Shown: piece by piece, positions 7,734 through 14,700 of the stretch
Numbering within the stretch: position 1 is the first letter of the stretch
How the letters are laid out: every line of letters begins with the position of its first letter
From: UBA1738 sp964388835
Lineage (GTDB): Bacteria > Bacillota > Clostridia > UBA1381
Reading direction: 5' to 3'
Assembly (NCBI GenBank): GCA_964388835.1
Contig: CAYMBZ010000035.1
Span: 1 to 16,632 of the forward strand
Length of the DNA: 16,632 nucleotides
Position numbers and translations under genes: made by a program
Notes under the pieces: generated by a model
The model's input: the letters and a program-made list of their open reading frames with translations, nothing else
Told to the model about the DNA's origin: nothing
Database searches by the model: none

Positions 7734-8525
7734 ATGAAGTTGCCGGGATGTGACGTAGGGTATGCCGAGGAGACGGCGTATCGCATAAGGTCACCGAAAA
7801 TACCGACGAGCTTCGACGGGTTTAAAATTGCGCACATTTCCGATTTACATTCAAGGCCCGCAAGGGGAGCGGGAGAAATAATAAAGGAACAAAAACCGAA
7901 CATTACGGTAATAACCGGTGACTTGCTCCACGACGACGGAAAGGATGTTGACGGTACCGCGCGCCTTATAGAAGAGATTCTTGAGGTTTCACCGATTTAT
8001 GCGGTGACGGGAAATCACGACCTTTGGCGGTGCGGGCACGAGAAAATTTTTCGGGATTTTGAGCGGCTCGGTGTGAAATTTTTGCGCAACGAATATGTCG
8101 AAATCGAAAGAAACGGAGAAAAATTTGTGATTTTCGGTGCGGAGGACCCGTTTTCAAAGGTCCCCCAAATTATTTCGGAGAATGTAAAAAAATCCCTTGC
8201 TTTGGCAAACAGGAGCGATGGGTATAAAATTTTATTGTTTCATCGCGCAAATTTGTTTGATGAAATCAAGGATTACGGCTTTGATTTAATCTTGGCGGGG
8301 CATATGCACGGCGGACAATTTGCGGTGCCGCACATTGGCGGAGCGGTAGCGCCGTCGTCGTCGCTTTTGTCGGGAAAGAGGATGTTTTTTCCTGATTATT
8401 GCCGCGGGGTTGCGGAATATGGCGAAACAACAATGATTATAAACCGCGGCTTGGGGAACACGCTTCCTGTGCCGAGGTGGGGAAATCGCCCGGAAACGGG
8501 AATTATAACACTTTTAAAAAGCTGA
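7734..8525 (+). CDS. Calcineurin-like metallophosphoesterase, YkuE/YaeI type
   Basis: A 263-residue metallophosphoesterase with all dinuclear-metal motifs: D37 and H39 (SDLHS), G62-D63 (TGDLLHD), G93-N94-H95-D96 (GNHD), H170, and G189-H190-M191-H192 (GHMHGG). The opening RSPKIPTSFDGFKIAHISDLH and the end NTLPVPRWGNRPE resemble the YkuE/YaeI/LpxG-like group, which acts on membrane lipids or nucleotides; the substrate here is unknown. Most relatives carry an N-terminal membrane segment, but this one starts about 30 residues before the catalytic core with no hydrophobic stretch. An in-frame stop at 7689-7691 rules out a longer N-terminus. A TTG at 7731 is also in frame, but the ATG at 7734 is better placed for GGGGAGGTG (7720-7728). 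The transporter gene follows after 21 bases. Confidence 0.9.
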   Translation: MKLPGCDVGYAEETAYRIRSPKIPTSFDGFKIAHISDLHSRPARGAGEIIKEQKPNITVITGDLLHDDGKDVDGTARLIEEILEVSPIYAVTGNHDLWRCGHEKIFRDFERLGVKFLRNEYVEIERNGEKFVIFGAEDPFSKVPQIISENVKKSLALANRSDGYKILLFHRANLFDEIKDYGFDLILAGHMHGGQFAVPHIGGAVAPSSSLLSGKRMFFPDYCRGVAEYGETTMIINRGLGNTLPVPRWGNRPETGIITLLKS

Positions 8526-8546
8526 TAAATATTACGGAGGGAAAAT

Positions 8547-9926
8547 ATGAAGAGAGAAAAATTTGGTTCAAGACTCGGGTTTATTCTTATTTCCGCAGGC
8601 TGTGCGATAGGTCTGGGAAATGTTTACCGCTTTCCGATTATAACGGGAAGCTATGGCGGAGCGATATTTGTACTGATTTACATTGCGTTTTTGATTTTGC
8701 TGGGATTGCCGGCAATGACGGCTGAGCTTGCGGTGGGGCGCGCAAGCAAAAAGAGCATTGCCACCTCCTTTGATGTTTTGGAAAAGCCCGGTCAAAAATG
8801 GCATTTTATGAAGTATTTGGGCATTGCGGGGAACTATCTTTTGATGATGTTTTACACAACGATTTCCGGCTGGATGCTGATTTATTTTTTCAGATATCTG
8901 ACCGGCTCAATGTCAGGTCTTGATGCGGCGGGCGCGGCAGAATTTTTCGGCTCCATGGTCGGAAATTTAAGCATGACCGTTCCGGCAACTTTGGTGGTTA
9001 TTCTGATATGCTTCGGCATATGCTCATTAGGTCTGCAAAAGGGAGTTGAGCGCATTACAAAGGTCATGATGATTGCACTTTTTGTGCTTATGGTAGGTCT
9101 GGCGATTTATTGCTGTACCCTTTCCGGTGCGGCTGAGGGGTTGAAATTTTACCTTGTTCCATCTCTTGAAAATCTTAAGAGTTCAGGTGTGTGGACGGTT
9201 GTTTCAAATGCGATGGGACAGGCGTTCTTCACGCTGAGTATAGGAATGGGCTCTATTGCGATTTTCGGAAGCTACATCGACAAGGAAAGGCGTCTTGCGG
9301 GTGAGGCTGTAACGATTATAAGTCTTGATACCTGCGTGGCGCTGATGTCCGGCTTGATTATTTTTCCGGCATGCTTTACCTATAATAACGGTGTAACCGC
9401 AGATGCGGGAACGGTGGGCGCAAGCTTTTTGTTCACAACACTGACGGGAATATTCAATGCCATGCCCGGCGGAAGAATCGTGGGAACATTTTTCTTCTTA
9501 TTTATGATTTTTGCGGCATTTTCAACCGTAATTGCGGTTTTTGAAAATATTATGTCTTTCTGGCTGGATTTAACGAAGCTGGGCAGAAAAAAGATTGCCC
9601 TTATAAACATTCTGCTGATGATAGTATTGTCCATGCCGTGCGTACTCGGATTTAACGTTTTGTCATGGATAGAAATAGGCGGAAAAAATATTATGGATAT
9701 AGAGGACTTTATAATAAGTAACAATATATTGCCGCTGGGTTCGCTGTTTTATGTGCTTTTCTGTACGTATAACAAGCACGGCTGGGGCTGGAGCAATTTC
9801 ATTAACGAAGCAAACAGCGGGCGCGGATTTAAATTCCCGAGTTGGATGAGATTGTATGTTAAATATGTATTACCTATCATTATTCTGGTTGTATGGGGAC
9901 AAGGGTACATCTCTATGCTTATGTAA
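8547..9926 (+). CDS. Sodium-dependent transporter of the NSS (SNF) family
   Basis: A 459-residue inner-membrane symporter of the neurotransmitter:sodium symporter family, which couples uptake of amino acids or related amines to Na+. About 11 hydrophobic segments are visible, starting near residues 9-32, 36-60, 84-112, 137-159, 167-189 and 216-245 and ending with one at the extreme C-terminus; eleven is common in bacterial members. The first helix has GCAIGLGNVYRFP with the Na+-site Asn (N25) and the gating Arg (R28). The residue before that Arg is Tyr27, where most members have Trp. The sixth helix keeps GQAFFTLSIGMGSI, the unwound substrate-binding region. CGGAGGG (8535-8541) is a strong ribosome-binding site. 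The substrate cannot be predicted. No gene for a MetS-like small subunit with a membrane helix was seen downstream. Confidence 0.95.
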   Translation: MKREKFGSRLGFILISAGCAIGLGNVYRFPIITGSYGGAIFVLIYIAFLILLGLPAMTAELAVGRASKKSIATSFDVLEKPGQKWHFMKYLGIAGNYLLMMFYTTISGWMLIYFFRYLTGSMSGLDAAGAAEFFGSMVGNLSMTVPATLVVILICFGICSLGLQKGVERITKVMMIALFVLMVGLAIYCCTLSGAAEGLKFYLVPSLENLKSSGVWTVVSNAMGQAFFTLSIGMGSIAIFGSYIDKERRLAGEAVTIISLDTCVALMSGLIIFPACFTYNNGVTADAGTVGASFLFTTLTGIFNAMPGGRIVGTFFFLFMIFAAFSTVIAVFENIMSFWLDLTKLGRKKIALINILLMIVLSMPCVLGFNVLSWIEIGGKNIMDIEDFIISNNILPLGSLFYVLFCTYNKHGWGWSNFINEANSGRGFKFPSWMRLYVKYVLPIIILVVWGQGYISMLM

Positions 9927-9930
9927 GCGA

Positions 9931-10001
9931 GGGATGTAAAAAATGCCCGGAGCGCAAGTCTGCGCTTCGATTTATCCGTTCCGAACATTTTTTCCTATCC
10001 C
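9931..10001 (+). other. Nested inverted repeat just after the transporter stop
   Basis: Outer arms GGGAT (9931-9935) and ATCCC (9997-10001), then AAAAAATG (9938-9945) and CATTTTTT (9986-9993), enclose a nine-bp hairpin, CGGAGCGCA (9948-9956) with TGCGCTTCG (9961-9969), which contains one G-U pair. The A-tract and T-tract arms make it look like an imperfect bidirectional terminator. It includes the first copy of the 17-base repeat. A 20-codon ORF (9943-10005) lies inside it, but coding is unsupported. Confidence 0.5.
9941..9957 (+). repeat. Direct repeat copy 1, AAATGCCCGGAGC(G/A)CAA
   Basis: Seventeen bases identical to 10018-10034 except G for A at position 14; the copies are 77 bases apart. 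This copy forms the left part of the hairpin at 9948-9969. Both copies contain an ATG that opens a short frame starting Met-Pro-Gly-Ala-Gln. Confidence 0.7.
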
Positions 10002-10017
10002 CTAAAAAGAGTAGGTG

Positions 10018-10034
10018 AAATGCCCGGAGCACAA
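10018..10034 (+). repeat. Direct repeat copy 2, AAATGCCCGGAGC(G/A)CAA
   Basis: Second copy of the 17-base motif. Here CCCGGA (10023-10028) can pair with TTCGGG (10054-10059), including one G-U. In competition, TCACC (10049-10053) can pair with either GGTGA at 10014-10018 or GGTGA at 10059-10063. The frame opened by its ATG (10020-10106, 28 codons) ends inside the stem of the following terminator, which argues against a protein. Confidence 0.65.
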
Positions 10035-10094
10035 ACTACGAATGAATCTCACCTTCGGGGTGAATTGAAAAAAAACGTAAAAAGCCCTGAACAG

Positions 10095-10133
10095 AAAAAG
10101 CTGTAAAACTCACATTGGTTTTACAGCTTTTTT
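10095..10133 (+). terminator. Strong Rho-independent terminator ending the transporter transcript
   Basis: A perfect 15-bp stem, AAAAAGCTGTAAAAC (10095-10109) with GTTTTACAGCTTTTT (10118-10132), has an eight-base loop and runs into TTTTTT (10128-10133). The A-tract on the other arm means it could also terminate leftward transcription. It marks the end of the long rightward transcript that carries mutS to the transporter. Confidence 0.9.
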
Positions 10134-10207
10134 ACATAATGAAAAACACCGGCTGGTAGCATGGGTTGGTAGAGGCTTTGAGGATGAAATTGTATGGGCA
10201 GGCATTT

Positions 10208-10335
10208 CGATTGTTCGCTTGTGCGTTTTGTATTTGTACTTTTGAGCGACCAAAAGTACGAAAAGTCGCAAAGGGACACTCTTTTGAACCCGTGGTTTTG
10301 CAGCTTCACACAAGCCGCAAAACTTCGACAATTCG
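10208..10335. other. Multi-hairpin structured non-coding block
   Basis: Arm 1 is an interrupted palindrome with core GTACTTTTG (10236-10244), loop AGCGAC, CAAAAGTAC (10251-10259), extended by TGCGTTTT (10222-10229) against AAAA and CGCA (10261-10264 and 10267-10270). Arm 2 is GTTTTGC and GCTT (10295-10301, 10303-10306), loop CACAC, AAGC and GCAAAAC (10312-10315, 10317-10323), with one A-C mismatch. An outer stem of nine pairs with two bulges can join 10208-10217 to 10326-10335, giving a three-way junction. Overlapping ORFs occur in several frames (for example 10166-10534) but none resembles a known protein, has a good start or uses codons like the neighbours. The strand of any RNA is unknown. 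It may be a dispersed repeat. Confidence 0.5.
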
Positions 10336-10551
10336 CATTATATGTGCAAGCCGAGGGGAGATACGTGCGGACTTTTTTCAAAGCGGTTGTAGGTCTGAAA
10401 GTACAAAGAGGTGTAGAAAGCGGAATGTTTTGGGTGTATTGAAAAAATTCAGTGGCGTAAGGGAGTTACAAAGGTTAAAAAGAAATAGCTGTTTATGGAT
10501 GGCAAGTGAAAAATACATGGCGGGCGGAGTGTAGGGGTATGCCCGAAAATG

Positions 10552-10582
10552 AACTATCCACCCGCGTAGCGGGTGGATAGTT
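10552..10582 (-). terminator. 14-bp hairpin after the DnaD-domain gene, probable terminator
   Basis: AACTATCCACCCGC (10552-10565), loop GTA, GCGGGTGGATAGTT (10569-10582) is a perfect stem one base past the minus-strand stop codon. On the minus strand it is followed by CATTTTCGG, a weak T-run, so termination is likely but imperfect. Being so perfect and compact, it could also be a copy of a dispersed palindrome. Confidence 0.6.
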
Positions 10583-10583
10583 A

Positions 10584-11534
10584 TTAATTATTGCGCGTGA
10601 GCTTTTCCAAATCGGTGTGGTCATAGGAATTATCCGAAAATGCGGTTTCCTCACGTTTTGAACGGTTCTTGAATTTGCGGTTATCTTCTTCGGCGGCGAT
10701 TAGTGTGAAGATTTCGTTTTTATGCCACCTGGTAATGATTTTATCCATATACGGGAAAGAAAGTTTGGCCGTTTGAATAATACAGTATTCATATGCAAGG
10801 GCAATCATTTCCGCGCTCATTCCGAGCTCTTCATGCCATTTTGTAAGATATTTTTCCTCTATTTGACTGAGGCTTCTGTCGGAAATCCCCATGATTTTGC
10901 GGATTGAATACAAAAATCCTGTTTTCTGCTCCTCATCTTTGAGATATTCCGCCACTCTCTCGGAGGTATTAAGCCCCATTTCGTTCCAGGAAACGGCAAC
11001 CTTTTCTATGTAACTGAGGCGATTTTTGCCCTTTGAGACACAGTATTCAAGAAGAAGTAGGATAACTTCAACCGGCATGCCGAGGTCGGAATAAAACCAA
11101 TAAATCGTTTCCATATCGTGTTCAGTAATGGTTTTGCCGAGAATCTCCTGAGACAGCATAAACATATCGGAAAGATTTTTGTCCTTTTCAATGATTTCCG
11201 CAAGATTTTCCACCCTGCGTGCAGGCGTGCTTTGTGCGGCGGACGTTTGCTCGGAGCTTTGCATCGGGGACGGGATTTTCGGGAAACTGAAGCTGTCGCC
11301 GTTTTTCAATATCACCCCGAGACCCTCCCAGTATTTAATTGCAAGCATGAGGTCACTTTCCAAAAGACCGAGAGTATCGGCAATTTCGGAATATTCCGCC
11401 GCGGAATTTGTATCGGCAAGCATTAAAAGATAAAGGTAAACCTTGACAAAGGTAGGGTTCGCCTGGGGCAAAAGCTCACGTATAAATTCCGACGGGACGG
11501 AAATAAATTGATTTTCATTAAAAAAATGAGGCAT
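10584..11534 (-). CDS. DnaD-domain protein (DnaD/DnaB_2 family, tandem repeats)
   Basis: A 316-residue relative of the Gram-positive primosome proteins DnaD and DnaB, which help load the replicative helicase. Residues about 11-80 look like the N-terminal winged-helix domain (FISVPSEFIRELLPQANP opening). Two DnaB_2-type repeats follow, about 121-190 and 205-278, each ending with the family's Tyr-X3-Ile-X3-Trp pattern (Y175 to W183 and Y262 to W270). The C-terminal 40 residues are charged and probably disordered. The start at 11534 has GGAGAG nine to ten bases upstream on the minus strand; an in-frame ATG at 11588 adds 18 residues but has no Shine-Dalgarno and lies over the rpoB promoter. The gene is transcribed away from rpoB and alone. 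Whether it is the true replication-restart DnaD or a paralogue cannot be decided here. Confidence 0.85.
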   Translation of the reverse strand: MPHFFNENQFISVPSEFIRELLPQANPTFVKVYLYLLMLADTNSAAEYSEIADTLGLLESDLMLAIKYWEGLGVILKNGDSFSFPKIPSPMQSSEQTSAAQSTPARRVENLAEIIEKDKNLSDMFMLSQEILGKTITEHDMETIYWFYSDLGMPVEVILLLLEYCVSKGKNRLSYIEKVAVSWNEMGLNTSERVAEYLKDEEQKTGFLYSIRKIMGISDRSLSQIEEKYLTKWHEELGMSAEMIALAYEYCIIQTAKLSFPYMDKIITRWHKNEIFTLIAAEEDNRKFKNRSKREETAFSDNSYDHTDLEKLTRNN

Positions 11535-11581
11535 TTTTCCACTCTCCGTAAATAAAATTTCAAAAAAAGGCAATATGCCTG

Positions 11582-11610
11582 TTGACATATTGGAATTTTT
11601 ATGATATCAT
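11582..11610 (+). promoter_or_regulatory. Predicted strong sigma-A promoter for rpoBC
   Basis: TTGACA (11582-11587, perfect) is followed after 17 bases by TATCAT (11605-11610, five of six). The start of transcription would be near 11617, giving a leader of about 154 bases before rpoB. The -10 is the right half of a perfect palindrome ATGATATCAT (11601-11610), a possible operator. It lies downstream of the opposing dnaD-gene promoter. Confidence 0.75.
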
Positions 11611-11624
11611 TATATATTGTACTA

Positions 11625-11684
11625 TGGTGATAATATGGGATTAGTATCCGCTGCTCACCAGCTTGTATTTATTATAACACAAGC
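11625..11684 (+). promoter_or_regulatory. Structured 5' leader of the rpoB transcript
   Basis: Starting about eight bases after the predicted start, TGGTGA (11625-11630) pairs with TCACCA (11655-11660) and encloses GGAT-TAGT-ATCC (11638-11649). A second hairpin follows directly, GCTTGT (11661-11666) with ACAAGC (11679-11684). The remaining leader to the ribosome-binding site GAGGTGAT (11757-11764) is AT-rich with no clear structure. No T-run terminator was seen, so the role may be mRNA stability or protein binding rather than attenuation. Confidence 0.4.
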
Positions 11685-11699
11685 ATTCGCAAAATTCAA
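11671..11699 (-). promoter_or_regulatory. Predicted sigma-A promoter for the DnaD-domain gene
   Basis: Read on the minus strand, TTGAAT (11699-11694) is followed after 17 bases by a perfect TATAAT (11676-11671). Transcription would start near 11664 and give a 130-base leader that crosses the rpoB promoter before reaching the start codon at 11534. The -10 lies in the loop of the leader hairpin 11661-11684. Confidence 0.6.
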
Positions 11700-11770
11700 G
11701 AGCAGAATGATAAATATTTGATATGTATGGAATTCCCGTAGAAAAAAGTTTTTGACGAGGTGATAAAAGA

Positions 11771-14700
11771 ATGGTACATGAGGTGCATTTGGGAAAAAAC
11801 ACCAGATTGAGCTATTCCAAAATCAATGAGGTTTTGGATATGCCGAACCTTATCGAGGTGCAGAAGAATTCCTATAAATGGTTCCTTGAGGAGGGATTAA
11901 AGGAAGTATTCCACGATATTTCCCCGATAACAGACCACTCGGGACATTTAAGCTTGGAATTTTTCGATTACACAATCGATTACAATTCAAAATATTCCGT
12001 GGAGGAATGTAAGGAAAGGGACGCAAAATATGCGGCACCTTTAAGAGTAAACGTAAGATTGATTAACCGTGAAACCGGTGAAATCAAGGAGCAGGAAATT
12101 TTCATGGGAGAATTCCCACTGATGACGGAACAGGGTACCTTTATTATTAACGGTGCGGAGCGTGTTATTGTCAGCCAGTTGGTAAGATCTCCGGGGATGT
12201 ATTATGAATTCACAAGAGACAAGACGGGTAAACCGCTTTATACATCAACGGTAATTCCTTACCGCGGCGCGTGGCTTGAATATGAAACCGATTCCAATGA
12301 TGTTTTCTCGGTTCGTATCGACCGTACCAGAAAAATTCCGGTAACGGTGCTTATGCGCGCAATGGGAGTTCAGACAAATGCGGAAATTCTTGAGCTGTTT
12401 GGCGAGGACCCGCGTCTTTTGGCGACTTTTGAAAAGGATATCACCGATAACCGCAACGATGCACTTTTGGAAATCTACAAGAGACTTCGTCCGGGTGAGC
12501 CGTTAAACGTGGAAAATGCGGAGAGCCTTATCACCAACATGTTCTTTGACCCGAAGCGCTACGACCTTGCGCATGTGGGAAGATATAAATATGATAAAAA
12601 GGTTGCCATGGCGGCAAGAATTCGCGGAAAAGAGGTTGCGGACGACGTTGTAAGCCCGCTCACCGGCGAAATTTTGGCGAATGCCGGAGATACTCTCTCG
12701 GCAGAAATGGCAACAGCGATAGAAAGAGCGGGTGTCAACAGCCTTGACCTTATAGTTGAAGAGAGAAGAGTACGCGTTCTTTCAAATGATATGGTATATA
12801 TTGACGAGTATTGCGACTTTGATGTGAGCGATATTCATTATAAAAAGGTAAGAAGAAGCGTTCTTACGGAAATTTTGGATAATGCGGAAAATGATGAAGA
12901 CGCAAAGGAACAGATTTTGGCGAGAATCGATGAGCTGACACCGAAGCACATCACAATAGAGGATATGATGGCATCAATCAACTATGTTATGTGTCTTGCA
13001 AACGGCGTGGGCGAAACAGATGATATCGACCATTTGGGCAACCGCCGCGTAAGATGCGTGGGCGAGCTTTTGCAGAATCAGTTCAGAATAGGTCTTTCAA
13101 GAATGGAAAGAGTTGTGCGCGAGAGAATGACAATTCAGGATCTTGAGATTATCACACCTCAGACTTTGATTAACATAAGACCTATCATCGCGACAATTAA
13201 CGAATTTTTCGGTTCGTCACAGCTGTCGCAGTTCATGGACCAGCCGAATCCGCTTGCGGAACTTCGTCACAAAAGACGTATATCCGCTTTGGGACCGGGC
13301 GGTTTGTCAAGAGAAAGAGCCGGATTTGAAGTGCGTGACGTTCACTTTACCCATTACGGAAGAATGTGTCCGATAGAGACTCCGGAAGGTCCGAACATCG
13401 GTCTTATTACTTCTCTTGCAACCTTTGCGAGAATAAACGAATACGGATTTATTGAAGCGCCGTACCGTAAGGTAGATAAGGAAAAAGGCGTTGTTTCGGA
13501 TGAAATCATATATATGACTGCCGATGAGGAGGACGTGTATATTGTAGCGCAGGCAAACGAGCCGCTTGATGAAGAAGGACATTTCCTTGATAAGAAGGTT
13601 TCAGCACGTTACCGTGATGAGATTATCGAAGTTACACCGGACAGAATCGATTACATGGATGTATCGCCGAGACAGCTTGTATCGGTTGTTACAGCATGTA
13701 TTCCGTTCCTTGAAAACGATGACGCAAACCGTGCACTCATGGGTTCAAACATGCAGTGTCAGGCTGTTCCACTTTTGACAACGGATTCTCCGATTGTGGG
13801 AACGGGAATGGAATACAAAGCCGCAAAGGATTCCGGCTCAGCCGTTTTGGCGAAAGAGGCGGGAACTGTTATGAAGGTTTCTTCCGATGAAATTGTAATA
13901 AAGGGCGACAAGACGGGCGCGAAATATACACAGAAGCTTATTAAGTTTGCGCGCTCCAACCAGTCCACTTGCATAAATCAAAAGCCGATAGTTTCTGCCG
14001 GCGAGCATGTTGGAAAGGGTGATATAATCGCCGACGGTCCGGCTATGGATAACGGTGAGCTTGCTTTGGGTAAAAACGTGCTTATCGGATTTATGACCTG
14101 GGAGGGTTATAACTACGAGGATGCTGTTTTGATTTCGGAGGAGCTTGTTAAGCATGACATGTTCACTTCAATTCATATTGAGGAGTACGAATGTGAGGCG
14201 CGTGATACAAAGCTTGGCGCCGAGGAAATAACAAGAGATATTCCGAATGTTTCGGAAGATGCGCTCAAAGACCTTAACGAGGACGGTATAATCAGAGTCG
14301 GTGCCGAGGTCAGAGCCGGAGATATTTTGGTGGGTAAGGTTACACCCAAGGGTGAAACCGAGCTTACACCGGAGGAGAGACTTCTCCGTGCGATTTTTGG
14401 TGAAAAGGCAAGAGAAGTGCGTGATACCTCGCTCCGCGTACCACATGGCGAGAACGGCATCATAGTTGATGTAAAAATATTCACCCGCGAAAACGGCGAC
14501 GAGCTTTCACCGGGTGTAAATAAAGTTGTAAGATGCTATATTGCACAGAAGAGAAAGATTTCTGTCGGCGATAAGATGGCGGGACGTCACGGAAACAAGG
14601 GTGTCGTTTCACGAGTGCTTCCGCAGGAGGATATGCCGTTTTTGGAGGACGGTACGCCGCTTCAGATTGTGCTTAACCCTTTGGGCGTGCCGTCACGTAT

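Noticed and set aside
9943..10106. Two MPGAQ mini-ORFs as real genes, for example a transporter small subunit
   Set aside because: No hydrophobic helix as expected for MetS-like subunits, weak or oddly spaced ribosome-binding sites, and the second ends inside a terminator stem; kept only as a repeat-based finding.
10166..10534. 122-codon plus-strand ORF, and overlapping ORFs at 10194-10442 (+), 10110-10331 (-) and 10121-10381 (-)
   Set aside because: Several frames are open at once, none has a clear ribosome-binding site or family resemblance, and the DNA is dominated by inverted repeats; the open frames look incidental.
11535..11588. Longer start for the DnaD-domain protein
   Set aside because: No Shine-Dalgarno before it, and the shorter start at 11534 has a good one and begins where family similarity begins.
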